This document shows positions 10,764 through 22,130 of a DNA stretch of 64,000 nt, one piece after another; position 1 is the first letter of the stretch; every line of letters begins with the position of its first letter. The position numbers and the translations under genes are program-made. The DNA comes from Alligator mississippiensis. Its lineage: Eukaryota > Chordata > Crocodylia > Alligatoridae. The stretch spans positions 50,254,882 to 50,318,881 of the forward strand of contig NC_081824.1 in NCBI RefSeq assembly GCF_030867095.1, written 5' to 3'. The notes under the pieces are model-generated. The model was given only the letters and a program-made list of their open reading frames with translations. It was not told where the DNA came from and ran no database searches.

Positions 10764-12700
10764 AGGCATAACCCAGTGGCTATGGTAGAGGGTGGATGCT
10801 GGGAGTACTGCCGCCTCCTCGTTTTTGCGAATTGTGTTCAGTCATCTTTTGAATCTTACCCTCAACATTGAAACTGTTTGTAAATGGCTTTCATCAAAAA
10901 TTAATTTAAAAAAATTAACAGGACCCAAACAGCTTCAGCTGAATGTCAGCAGTGCTATTCAGTAAATAAATGATCGTCCAGGACAGAGTAGGTGAAGGAG
11001 AGGGAGTCAGAAATGGAATTTCCCAGCAAACCCATAAAAAACACACACAGTGTAGTTCAAGAAGCCCATGGCGCACGCACTCTAACTTTTGATCTTTACT
11101 CTCAGTGCCTCCATTTAGATCGGGAGGAAGCAGAACACATAATATCCCTTTTTGGAGGGGGGAACTGCATGCACAGCCTAATTGCAGCAGGTAGGGGGTT
11201 CTCACAAGCCTCCCAGTGTGCCCCGTGGGCTCCCCAGGGTGCCAAAGACTCCCAAGTGGAGCTAAAGAGTCCAACCACCCCTGACTGGCTTGCAGGACAT
11301 CTCGGCCACCTACCTGGACTGGATGCAAGAGAGTCTCATCATGGCTGTAAGCCATCAGCCAGCTGCCCTGCATGTGCCCACTCAGCAAGACCTGTGCCTA
11401 CCGAGTGTGTCTGTGTGTGTGTTGGATGCCTGAGTCACATATGTGTTTGTGTGTGTGTGTGTGTGAGAGAGAGACAGAGAGATGGGGAAGCTGGTAGATG
11501 TTCTGCATCTCTGGGAGGGGTGCAAAGATGTATGATAGAACTTGATATGGAACAGCTGCATCCCCTGTATGGGAATGGTGTTGCAGGCCCTCCCTCTGCC
11601 TCCTCCTCCAGCAGGGTTCCTGCAGATGACTCCTCTGGAGCACCCCTGGTCCTGTGGTCATGGGGTGGGAGGCTTACCTGTTCTTGGTAAGGAAATGAGG
11701 CAGGTCCTTGTAGAACAGCATGTTCTCCTCCCAGGCCCACAGGCTACTTTCTAGTGTCAAGCACATGGCAATATTGCCTCCTCTTCAATGTGGTTTTGGC
11801 AAGATGCTGCTCCCAGTCTCTATCGTGACCCCTCACCTGTAGCTCCTGGGCGATGCATTTGAAGACAACTTTGATTCAATGCCCAACCTGGAGCTGGTAC
11901 TGAAATTGTTCCTCACCATCCTTTATTTCCCCAAACTGTCAGCTGTGTTCCCAAGCTTGGCTGGTGGTTGTGGATGGGCCAGGTTAGTTCATGGTCCAGT
12001 GGTGCCCATGGGGTCTCAGTATCTGTGGGTAGGTGGTGGTCTGGCTGCAATGGAATAGGTGGAAGGCTGGAAGTGTGGATGGAAGCAGTGGTGGATGCAT
12101 GTGGGTGCAGTTCCTGGCATGTGGTTCTTGCTCTCAATTCAGAGGCGTGTGCTCCTGCATCAGCTAGCCTCCAGAATTTTGAAATGTCCAGGGGCTTTCA
12201 GCTGATGCCCCATGATTCTGGCAATGCCACATGTAGCACCTGAGCCATAAAATTCAAGGGTCCATGGCCCACATGGTCTCTTAAGTTCCACGGGTGCTTG
12301 TGCTCACCCCAGTTTGGAGGTTCTGTGCCCCTACCCCCATGACCACATCCCCCCACACAGAGAATTACCTCATTGACTCCCACTCTTGATCATTGATCAG
12401 ATAGCTAGTAAATGATCAATTTGTTCTGAGTGAGAATGAAGGATATGGCAGGAGCCTTCCCTCCAAAAGAAAAAAAGAATTGATGGCAAAAAAATAGATG
12501 GCAAAAAAATAGATGGCAATTTAGGACCCAACTTGCCAACTGCACTTTATACCCTTGTAACATTGATTCTATTAGTGGGCTGTTGTAAATTTCAATCCCA
12601 AATAGTATTTGCCAAATGTTATTAAATTTCATGTTTTCCTTTTACTTTTTCTTTCCACATCTCTTAACTGGCATTGCATAAAATCCCTGTTTTTAGGAAA
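10764..12700. other. No gene recognised
   Basis: Mixed sequence. TG-rich tracts lie at 11406-11424 and 11443-11466, followed by GA-rich sequence. 11500-12380 is GC-richer and may be an old repeat, but no domain or family is recognisable. At 12481-12520 a ~16-bp unit (gatggcaaaaaaatag) repeats two to three times. Confidence 0.55.
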
Positions 12701-12707
12701 GCCATTG

Positions 12708-13091
12708 GCCTTCACAAGAGAAGGCTGAGAGGTGACATGGTGGCCATCTACAAACTTACCAGGGGGGACCAGCAGGGAATGGGAGAGACCCTGTTCACCC
12801 GTGCACCTCCCGGAGTAACAAGGAATAATGGCCATAAATTGTTTCAGAGTAGGTTCAGGCTGGACATTAGAAGACACTATTTCACAGTCAGGGCAGCTAG
12901 GATCTGGAACCAACTTCCAAGGGAAGTGGTGCTGGCTCCTACCTTGGGGATCCTTAAGAGGAGGTTTGACAGTTACCTAGCTGAGGTCACATGAGCCCAC
13001 TATTCCCTCCTGCCCAGGGCAGGGGGTAGGACTTGATGATCTACTTAGGTTCCTTCTGACCCTACATCTATGAAACTATGAATCTATGAAA
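12708..13091 (+). mobile_element. CR1 LINE 3' fragment
   Basis: A frame ending at 12994 encodes the ORF2 C-terminus (HKRRLRGDMVAIYKL, FRLDIRRHYFTVRAARIWN, LPREVVLAPTLG), then a 3' UTR with GCAGGGGGTAGGACTTGATG and a tail of ATGAAACTATGAATCTATGAA. It is closest to the CR1 at 48-50 kb (shared FTVRAARIWN and VVLAP). 5'-truncated and non-functional. Confidence 0.92.
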
Positions 13092-15420
13092 TTTAAATAT
13101 AAATATAGATGTCATGTGAGGAGGCAAAAAGCACTACACTCTAAAGTGGTTGCTTTGTGTTATTCCAAATTTATTTCAATATTTAAAAAAAGAAATAAAT
13201 GCATCTAGATATGTAGTTTATAAACCTGAGCTAGGTAAAAAGTTGGGATGACTCATGGTAGTAGATGCAGTATGAAGAGGCATACAATTTTAAAAGAAAG
13301 AAGATTACAAAGGAGGTCTGAGACAGATAAGGAGAAATCATCTCTCATTACTTTCCATCACCTGGAGCTGTAACCCTTTAAGAAGAGACATAAGTAGAAT
13401 TATTCTATTCTTGGTTTTGTTGGAACCAAAACCATATGTCAGGTTCAGATCCACAATTCGAATGCAAATACCCCTCCAACCTCCATACACCTCAATTGAA
13501 ATTGTATATTTAAGGCTTTATCCCTTCTGTACATGAAAGTGATTTTTGAATTAACTAGGCAAATCCAGAGATACTTGGTTCAGAGTTGAGAACTAACATA
13601 AGTCTCAGGAAAACACAAAACTTGATTTAATAAGACATGATTTGCATCAGAACATTACAAGATACTTCTGAGTTTAAGCAGCTTCATATTGCATCAGATG
13701 CATCTTAAATCATTGTGGAGAATGCAAGATGGAGAGAGTAGATATTATGGACTGTAGATACCAAAGACAAGAAATACTGTTTACTTTTTGGTTATTTGTG
13801 GTTATCACCACAAAAAGTCTTTAGATGAAGGAAGTGAAGTACTATTGAGATATTTCAAGCAATATTTTGTTTCCTAATTTTTACCGACCCACATAACTAG
13901 CTCTTATTCTTATTTTCTTTACAGGTGCATAGAGCTCAGCTTCAACTCATGAGCTTTAGGTGACTTCATTCACCCCCTTCCCCCAAACTAGAATTTTTGC
14001 ATATTTGTAACTGGTCTTGATGATTCCCCAGCTGTGGAAGTGATTTTCCCCAACTCAGACAATTTCTCCAATTCATTGCAAGGAAACAAAACAAGGGCAG
14101 GCTAGAAATGAAAAGTAAATAATATACAGTAGTACAAAGACACAATCCTGCTCCACTTGAAAACAAAATTATCCCAATTTCATATTTAAGTGTTGCTACA
14201 TTTCAACAACTTGCATCTCCCCACCCCCTACCTCCAATATCCATTATATAACTTCAGATAACACAATCAGAGTGTTATTGCCCCAAGTGCAGCTTGTGCA
14301 GGCAGACTCAACTGAAGGGGAAAAAAAAAAGTGGTGAGGAGTCTGATCATCTTTTTTGTCTTTTCCCTCCCAGAGCCTGCCTGCCTGCCTGAGCTGTGCA
14401 GGGGGCTGTGTTTTAAAAACACACCATTTCAATTTAGGGAGAACTAAACCCCTGTTGCATGTACAAGCACCCTAGGGTTTCAGGATAGTGACCCCATTTG
14501 TCTAGTGACTTCCAAAATTCTGTACTGATTTTAGGGAATCTACTGGTTTCATAAGGCAAAATCAAATCACTGCTTTTGCAGACAGTAGATTGGGAAGGCG
14601 GGAAAAGAGTTTTAACTCCTCCCATTGAAGATTGAGAGGCTTTTCCCAAAGGGAACATGACAGATACTATGTCCCAGAGGGGTTTTGTTTTTTTTAAGTG
14701 GGGGGCTCGATCCAAGATGGGAATACTACATTAAGGCTAGAAAGACCATTGGATATTACTTTTCATTAGCCAGGAAAAGCTGTAACTGGTAACTAATAAA
14801 ACAAAGAGTGTAGAAGCTTGACCAAAAAAAAAAAAAAGAGTTCCTAAAGCTAGCTGTCCAACATATGCATCTGTGGGCTCCCAGAAGCATACCTCAAACT
14901 CTGTAACAGACTGTCTGAACCAGCTTTTTATCATGTGCACATGCTTCCAAACCTTTACTCAAGTGACCAGATTTATTATAAATTGGCTTTAAGACATGAG
15001 AACAGAGAAACTCTCTGCTTCTTTATAGGCTATTGAATGCATCCAAGATGTCTGGGACTTTGTGTCTAAGCTGGACTCATGGGTTTCTGATCCTGCATCC
15101 TGTATTGAGCACAGGCAGTGTAAGTGCTTCTCACAGTCTACATTTTACGCACACATTCAGTTTCCCCAGATAAGTTGGAAAGTAGTGATGTTACACATTA
15201 GTAGGTGCAGGTGTGCCAGTGTACATTTTGAGCATATTCAAGTACATTTTTTTACTTCCATTAGGGAACTTGCCCATTGCCAGAAATCAGTGCAGATGAA
15301 TCAATTTAAGACAAGTTAACTGTGAGCAAAGGCAAAATAGCAACAGACCCTCATTTAGCACTTGTTCATGACAATATGTGATAAGAGAAATTCAGCAATA
15401 AGCAGTTTTCTTTGTGCGGA
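13092..15420. other. No gene recognised
   Basis: AT-rich anonymous DNA. Open frames are short and lack recognisable domains or repeat structure. Confidence 0.6.
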
Positions 15421-15425
15421 TGGAT

Positions 15426-16320
15426 CTATGCTACCCAGAGGGAGGACGCAGTTACATAGCCTCTGTGAGGTCCGATGTTAATAATCGATGGGAGGTGCCA
15501 TACTTCCCCCAGATTTTCCAGCTGCTTTTCTAATATGGCTCTCACCCTCCACGCCCCAGTCCATATCTTCCAACAGTCCAGCACATGCTGCACTAACAGC
15601 ACCTTATGCATTCAGTGCTCCAGCCACATCGTGATGTCCTCTTCTTCCATCATACCAGTATACATCTTAAGAAATAAAATTCTCTCCCTCTCTTTTTGAC
15701 CAATTTCAAGTCTTAACCCATGGAGCTCTTCCCCATCTGCCAACTCCTTATAACACTCTCAAAATGCCTCACAGGCATCGTGTTTACAAAAAGTAACATT
15801 CCAATGTCTGAAATTATCAAAGGCCATGACACAGCTACAGTCCTTCAGGTCTACTTTTAAGTCATCAAACAGCACCTTGGCCACGCAAGTCCACCCATGA
15901 CATAGTGGACACCCCCTTAATGCCTTCACTCATCAACATTGCTTTCACATTAAATTTAATGGTTCTCCTGGGGTCTTCCTCCTCCCACAGCCTACATGTC
16001 ATCTTCTCATACTCTTGCTCTTTCTTCACCTTCTCCATTCGCTCACTCCAGCTTTGCTCTTTCTCCTCCTGGCATCTCTCGCACTCTCTATTCTTTTCTT
16101 CTCTGATTCATTCTGCTTCTTTTTCTCTATTGCCCCAGGTACCAACTTGCCACACCAGCTGACCATCTGCCACTTCCCCATTTTCTCTATAGCATTCTTT
16201 GTGCACTCACTAGCTACTGTCTTCATGGTTATACCATCCAGGTTACCAGCTCCATCTTGACACATTTTTGCTCCCGAGCCCACATCCACCTGGTTGATCA
16301 TAGTGTCTCCCCTGCCTGCA
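15426..16320 (-). mobile_element. Tx1-like LINE fragment: ORF1 5' part (broken)
   Basis: On the minus strand, 16301-16026 begins an ORF1-like frame (MINQVDVGSGAKM..., basic and charged), and 15611-15426 encodes a segment that closely matches the plus-strand Tx1-like ORF1 at 20.3 kb: a DCWKIWTGAWR..AILE..LENLGEVWHL..INIGPHRGYVT block. The copy stops right after RGYVT, before the zinc knuckles. The match between the two copies identifies both as one LINE family. Frameshifted and truncated. Confidence 0.72.
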
Positions 16321-16669
16321 CAACCTATTTGGCACCACTGTCACCTCAAAGCAGAGATAGAGCCCAGGTGTCCATGGAAAACCACCTGATAAATCATGGT
16401 AACCACAATATCTTTCATTGAATTGTTTTCTTTATAGCTATTGATTCTTGATTCACCAGGAACAGCCACCACACCTGCCCACACCAGTATCAGACTTCAG
16501 CACTATAGGTTAGAGTGCTGTAACGGACAACATTACAACATTCCATTGTGACTCATGGTAGGGCACATTTTCATAGATTTCATAGATTTCATAGACATTA
16601 GGGCTGGAAGGGACCTCAGAAGATCATCGAGTCCAGCCCCCCGCCCAAAGGGCAGGAAGTCAGCTGGGG

Positions 16670-18622
16670 TCATAGGATCCCAGCAGGATAAGCATCCAGT
16701 TTCATCTTGAAGGTGGTCAATGAAGGCGCTTGAACAACCTCCGGTGGCAGGCTGTTCCAGACCTTGGGGGCTCGGACAGTAAAGAAATTCTTCCTTATGT
16801 CCAGCCTGAAACGATCTTGTAGTAGTTTGTCACCATTCGACCTTGTCATCCCTTGGGGCGCTCTGGTGAGCAAAGGTTCCCCCAGATACTGGTGATCACC
16901 CCTGATAAACTTGTAGGTGGCCATCAGATCACCCCTGAGCCTGCGCTTTTCCAGGCTAAAGAGCCCCAGGGCTCTCAGTCTGTCATCGTAGGGTCTGCTT
17001 CCCTGACCTCTGATCATGCGCGTGGCTCTTTTCTGGACTCTCTCAAGCTTCTCCACATCCTTCTTGAATTGCGGAGCCCAAAACTGGACGCAGTACTCCA
17101 GCTGCAGCCTCACTAAGGCCGAGTACAGGGGGAGAATGACGTCCCGGGATTTGCTTGAGAAGCATCTATGGATGCAAGCCAGCATTTTGGTCACTTTACT
17201 AGCCGCAGCATCGCATTGCAGGCTCATGTTCATCTTGTGGTCAATGATGACCCCTAAGTCTCTTTCTTCCATAGTGCTAGCCAACATAGCACTGCCGAGC
17301 CTATAAGGATGCTGCGGGTTTTTTTTCCCAAGGTGGAGAACCTTGCATTTATCGGCGTTGAACACCATCAGATTCTCATCCGCCCACTTGCTGAGCCTGT
17401 CCAGGTCAGCCTGGATCATCCGCCTGTCTTCTGGTGTGGATGCTTTGCCCCAAAGTTTGGTGTCATCGGCAAACTTGGCCAGTCCGCTTCTGATGTTGAA
17501 CAGTATGGGTCCAAGGACAGAGCCCTGGGGGACCCCACTGGTCACAGGACACCACGATGAGTGACTTCCATCAATTACTACCCTCTGGGTCCGACCCCGG
17601 AGCCAATTTTCCAGCCAGTGGATCGTGGAGGACCCAAGGCGACAACTGGCCAGTTTCTCCAAGAGACGATCGTGGGACACAAGATCGAAGGCTTTTTTGA
17701 AGTCAAGATATATGACATCAATCTCATCTCCCTTGTCCAGGTGATAGGTCACCTGGTCGTAGAAGGAAATGAGATTGGTCAAGCAAGACCTACCCGCAAC
17801 AAACCCGTGCTGGCTATCCCTTAAGATGTTGGCATCGGCCAGTCCATTAAGGATGGCCTCCTTAATAAACTTTTCTAAGATCTTCCCTGGGATAGAAGTC
17901 AGGCTGATGGGCCTATAGTTAGCCGGATCCACTTTCCTCCCTGTCTTGAAGATAGGCACCACATTGGCCTTCTTCCAGTCCTCAGGCACTACACCAGAGT
18001 GCCAAGAGTTTTCAAAGATCCACGCTAGAGGCTGGGCTATCATGCTCGCCAGCTCCTTGAGTACCCTGGGGTGAAGATTGTCAGGGCCGGCTGACTTGAA
18101 GGTATCCAGCTTCTCAAGATGTTCCTTCACGAAGTCAGCATTAATGGAGGGCAGGGGATCACCCTCACCCGGACTTCCCGGACCTGTAGCGGGCATGGGT
18201 GTCCCATGGGGCTGATGAAAGACTGACGCAAAGTATCTATTTAATAGGTTGGCTTTTTCCTGGGTGTCAGTTGTCAGTTGCCCCATCTGGTTCAGCAGGG
18301 GTCCAGCGTTGCCCCTGCTTTTCCTCCGGCTCCCCACATATCTGAAAAAGGACTTTTTATTGTCCTTGATGCTCAAAGCTAGCTGGAGTTCAGTTGCAGC
18401 CTTGGCTTTCCTGGTCAGCTCCCTACAGGACCGGACCAGTGCAGAATAATCCTCCTTGGAGGTGACTCCCATCCTCCATCCTTTGTAGGCCTTTCTTTTT
18501 AGCCTCAGGAGGTCTGCTAGGTCCCTGGAGAGCCAGAGGGGCTGCTGTGCCCTCTTGCTGCCTTTCCTCCGAGATGGAATAGACTTTGTGCATTGAGGAT
18601 CACTCCCTTGAGGAGCAACCAC
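16670..18622 (-). pseudogene. CR1 ORF2, reverse transcriptase part
   Basis: Reverse transcriptase for target-primed retrotransposition. Visible blocks: WKKANVVPIFKTGRK, NYRPISLTSIPGKILEKF, QHGFVAGRSCLTNL, motif [29 protein letters not shown], motif [10 protein letters not shown], then the C-terminal [15 protein letters not shown] region. The frame is open for 650 codons. Compared with the copy at 33-34.8 kb, about nine residues are missing between LFN and KFADD, an in-frame deletion next to the catalytic loop. The upstream endonuclease is in another frame, joined by one frameshift near 18575. Confidence 0.93.
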
Positions 18623-19434
18623 TCTTCTTGAACTCCCCTCTCCCTGTGGTCACAGTCCCTTAGGGCCTCACTGACAAGCCTCCTGAGCTTGTCAAAGTCG
18701 GCTTTCCTGAAGTCAAGGACTTCCGTGTTGCTGACTGACTTGCCAGCTTTTCGGCAGATGGTGAAGGTGATCAGCTCGTGGTCGCTGTCACCTAGCTTCC
18801 CATCGATCACTAAGTCACCGACTAGGTCATCCCCAGTAGCCAGTACCAGGTCGAGCAGCGCTTTGCCTCTCGTTGGCCCATAGACTTCTTGAGTCAGGTA
18901 GAGGTCATCCACACACGAGAGGAAGCTCTGCAACCGCTCAGATTTTGCTGAGCGATCCTCCCACGAGATGTCTGGGTAATTGAAGTCACCCATGACAACC
19001 ATGGTCCTGGAGCAAGCTGCCTCAGCCAGTTCCTGGGCAAACTCCTGGTCTAGCTCAGGACTTTGGGTGGGAGGTCTGTAATAGACTCCCACCATTGTGT
19101 CCCCTGTGCCGTGTTCCCCACGGATTTTAACCCAGAGGGTCTCCAGCCGTCCACCCTGGTCGCCAATATCGGCTTGCAGGGACGCGTAGCTTTCCTTAAC
19201 ATAGAGAGCTACACCCCCCCCCCTTTTCTCTACACGATCCCTCCTGTACAGGGTATAGCCATCTATCCCCGTGGTCCAGTCATGGGTGGAGTCCCACCAG
19301 GTCTCCGTGATCCCTATGACATCGTAATTGTTTGCACTGAGCAGGAGGATGAGCTCCTCATGCTTATTCCCCAAGCTCCTGGCATTTGTGTACAGGCAGG
19401 CAAGCGCCCCCTGGGGGGCTCCTTCCTTGCCCAC
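18517..19434 (-). pseudogene. CR1 ORF2, APE-type endonuclease part
   Basis: N-terminal endonuclease that would nick target DNA. Motifs include CLYTNARSLGNK (start of the APE fold), ITETWWDSTHDW, GYTLYRRDR, VGVYYRPP, VMGDFNYPDI and the C-terminal LGDSDHELI with the SDH catalytic pair. The first ATG of the frame, at 19434, lies shortly before the APE fold. It runs out of frame after LLLKGVILNAQ near 18575, where the RT frame takes over: one frameshift separates it from an intact ORF2. Confidence 0.92.
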
Positions 19435-19550
19435 AGATTTTACCAGGGCTGGGGCTGGGGCAGGCTCCCTTGAGTGCCATGATCCGCTGGCTTTGCAAGA
19501 TTTGCTCAGCGGGCCAGCAGTGGCGGTAGTCCCCCCGTCCCCCAGGGGGC

Positions 19551-20060
19551 TTAGTTTAAAGCCTGGTGGAGCAGGTCAGCCAGTCTGGCTGAGAAGAGCC
19601 TCCTCCTTAGGGGAGAGAGGTGGAGACCATCTCTTCCCAGCAGCTCGCTGCCTCTCTCGCCAAAGAGCGGGCTGTGGTCATGAAAGCCAAAGCCTTCCTG
19701 ACAACACCAGCGCTGCAGTCTTTGGTTGACCACATGGATCCTCCTCTCCCTCCTCAGCCCATAGCCTGAGACTGGGAGGATCGACGAGAACACCACCTGT
19801 GCCCCCAGACCTTTAAGCCCCACTCCCAAATCCCTGTAGCGCCTCATGACCTGGCTGGGAGTGCTCCAAGCCATGTCATTGGTGCCCACATGAATAAGGA
19901 GCATGGGATAGTGGTCTGTGGGTTTGAGGAGCTTGGGGATCCTCTCCGCAATGTCCCAGATGCGGGCCCCTGGGAAGCAGCAGACTTGCCGGGCTAAGGG
20001 GTCAGGGTGACAGATTGGCCCCTCCGTCCCCCTCAGGAGGGAGTCTCCCACAACAAACAC
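19551..20060 (-). pseudogene. CR1 ORF1, SGNH/GDSL esterase domain
   Basis: Encodes the C-terminal esterase-like domain known from CR1-clade ORF1 proteins. Visible: VVGDSLLRGTE (GDS nucleophile block), LLIHVGTNDM (GTND block) and GRDGLHLSP (DGLHLS with Asp and His), ending LADLLHQALN. The frame is open for 170 codons. The coiled-coil N-terminus found in the full-length copy at 30.7-31.8 kb is missing because the element is truncated here. It lies just upstream of ORF2 in the sense direction. Confidence 0.9.
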
Positions 20061-20086
20061 CTTACGCTTTGTCTTGGGGAGAGCAG

Positions 20087-20106
20087 GTAGAATGACGTCA
20101 TTCTAC
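20087..20106. repeat. 20-bp perfect palindrome with TGACGTCA core
   Basis: GTAGAATGACGTCATTCTAC is its own reverse complement. The core is a consensus CRE octamer. It sits exactly at the 5' truncation point of the minus-strand CR1, so it may be a junction product rather than a regulatory site. Confidence 0.85.
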
Positions 20107-20305
20107 TGACAATTGAGCAGGTCATTCATTTTGCTGGCAACCAGTGGGGCTTTGTGTCACCCCACTCACCTCCACTCCAAGGGCAGCACTCTAACCTTGG
20201 CCACAGCTCATGCAGTCTGCCCAAGCACCAGGCTGGCTCTGCCCTCAGGCTGTCACCGACAAGAGTAAGCAAAGCCTCTGTCCCCAGGCCCACCTTGGTC
20301 ATAAA

Positions 20306-21139
20306 AAGGAGAACATCACAATGTGGCTAGAGCAGCAAGTGCAGAAGGCACTGTTAGTGGAGCATGTCTGGACTATTGGAAGATATGGACTGGGGCGTGG
20401 AGGGCAAAAGCCATATTAGAAGAGGAACTGGGAAATCCTTGGGGAGTACAGCACCTCCTGTTGGTTGTTAACATTGAACCCCACAGAGGCTATGTAACTT
20501 ATTATGGTCAGCCTAAGAGCTGTAGCCATTGTGGTCTGGAGGGCCACCCGGCCACATTTTGTACTCTGACAATTTGCTACAGGTGTGGTGGGGCAGGTCA
20601 CAAAGCAAATATGTGCAAGGAGATCTTGAAGTGTAAGCAAAGGAGACTGATTTAAGGAAATGAAGGAAAATAAGTGGTGGGAAATTGAAATGGAAGAAAG
20701 CTACGGTGGGACAAGAGGGGCAGGAGAAGGAAAGGGGGGAGGAAGAAAGGGGGAAAGTTGGGGGGAATTAGTGGGGATGAATATGAGCAGTAGTGGGGAG
20801 GGAGATATGGGAGAAAGGGGAGACAGGGAGGGCTTTCTGAGCCTAATAGCAATTAAGTATCTCACAAGGATGACAGGGATAAGAAGGGGGGAAGAGGGGG
20901 AATGGACATCTGGGTTAAGCAATGGTATGGACGAAATATGAGAGAGATTGGGGTTTTTTTACATTATTGTAATGGCCTTGATGTTTGCCTCATTGAATGT
21001 GAGGAGTATGTATAGAAGGCAGAGGTGGGATAAAATGAAGGCAACATTATTAGCTATAGAAGCACAAGTGGTGGGCTTGTAAGAACGTTGCTTGCCCTGG
21101 GAACTGAATTATAAGCACCTAGAGAAGAAGTGGGGGGTA
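20306..21139 (+). mobile_element. Tx1-like LINE, ORF1 and start of ORF2
   Basis: Homology to the minus-strand copy at 15.4 kb starts near 20306. The segment runs through an ORF1 with CCHC knuckles and then into an endonuclease start at about 20980-21120 (ASLNVRSM..., with a stop after IEAQVVGL). 20690-20930 is purine-rich linker. The copy is cut at about 21140 by an LTR-like repeat. Assignment to the Tx1 clade within the L1 group is inferred from this architecture. Confidence 0.72.
20323..20655 (+). pseudogene. Tx1-like ORF1 with two CCHC zinc knuckles
   Basis: Nucleic-acid-binding ORF1-type protein, 110 residues open here. The C-terminal half has RGYVTYYGQPKSCSHC followed by two Cys-X2-Cys-X4-His-X4-Cys knuckles (CSHCGLEGHPATFC and CYRCGGAGHKANMC), the arrangement seen in Tx1-like ORF1 and retroviral nucleocapsids. 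The N-terminal half matches the copy at 15.4-15.6 kb on the minus strand. The ATG at 20323 is just the first in frame; the real start lay further upstream and is lost. A retroviral gag origin is less likely, because an endonuclease and Tx1/L1-like RT follow. Confidence 0.8.
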
Positions 21140-22130
21140 GGGCCTGTGGCAGAAGGCCACCTCTGTTACTACCCAAAAACTCCCCTCTGTTACAATTTGG
21201 TTAAGATGGGCCCTGCAGAAGGTACACACCTTACCCTCTTTAGGTAACCTGAGCTGGATACATTCCTGAAGGAGGGGGGAAACCTGTTCCCTGTACCTAC
21301 GTGACTGGCATCCCATACCTGGGTGAGAGGCTTGGGCTCCCTGGGGAACTAGGACCTGCCAGTCTGCCCAGCAACTAGTGAATTGGTTGGCTGACAGCCA
21401 ACAGGTGCTGGCCTCCAGGTAAATGAAGTCATAAGGGCTATACAAGTTAAGGATTGCCCAGGAGGAGGGTGCAGCAGCCATGAGGAAGACTCAGATACAG
21501 GGAAGGTCTGGACCATCTGAAACTTGCTCTCTCTCTCTCAAAACTCATGATCAAGGAACTGCCTGCTTCCAGAAGGAATCTCTACCTGCCTCTGGATGAT
21601 ACTTGTGAGTAACCTACCTTAGATCTAACTAGATATATAGCTTGCAGTAACAAAGATGCATGATCAAAGGCTACCCAGCCATGCCAGTTTGCTCTATGGG
21701 ATTTCTCTGGTATTGTTCTACCCTGTACCCTATTCCAACTCTACCCCTTGTAACCAATAAAGTTCTCCTTTGTACCTAGCGTGGGAGACTTATTGGGAGT
21801 GGGGCTAGATTATGCCTTGGGGTCCTCTTGGTTTGGCTGACTAAGGGAGACAACTCCTTGTGCTTCTGACTGAGGGAAGCACCCCCAAGTGCTTGAAGTG
21901 AGTCAAGTACCCTCAAGGGCTACTAGGCCTGTGTTACCCATGGAACACAGAGCCAGAATCAAGCCCATCCCTGGGTGGTGGCAGTTTTTACCCCAGGCTA
22001 GCAGGTGTGCTCCAGAAAGGGGGGACAGCCAGATGTGAGGTGCCCCCAGGGAGGCACTTGAAGCCTGGAAGGTGGTCAGGTGCAGTGAGGTGGGTGGCTC
22101 AATGCAGGAGCACTCCCTACTGGCCCACCA
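21140..22130 (+). repeat. LTR-like repeat, copy A
   Basis: About 1 kb inserted in the Tx1-like LINE. Its 3' part is repeated in inverted orientation at 23056-23758. It carries a TATA-like CTATACAAG near 21438, an AATAAA at 21756-21761, and ends ...TGGCCCACCA at 22130, where similarity to copy B stops sharply. TG/CA ends with promoter and poly(A) signal suggest an LTR. The 5' boundary is uncertain and no clear duplication is seen. Confidence 0.6.

Larger units (their letters stand above)
16571..20086 (-). mobile_element. CR1 LINE, long copy (ORF1 esterase part, ORF2, 3' end)
   Basis: Minus-strand CR1 of about 3.5 kb. Its 3' tail is at 16571-16600 (TTTCATAGA repeats on the plus strand). ORF2 spans 19434-16670 and the ORF1 esterase domain 20060-19551. 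The copy starts near 20086 inside ORF1, so the 5' UTR and ORF1 N-terminus are absent. It is the least damaged CR1 coding copy in the window. Confidence 0.95.

Noticed and set aside
20323-20655. Retroviral nucleocapsid
   Set aside because: Two CCHC knuckles fit, but the following endonuclease start and L1/Tx1-type RT, and the matching ORF1 copy at 15.4 kb, favour a LINE ORF1.
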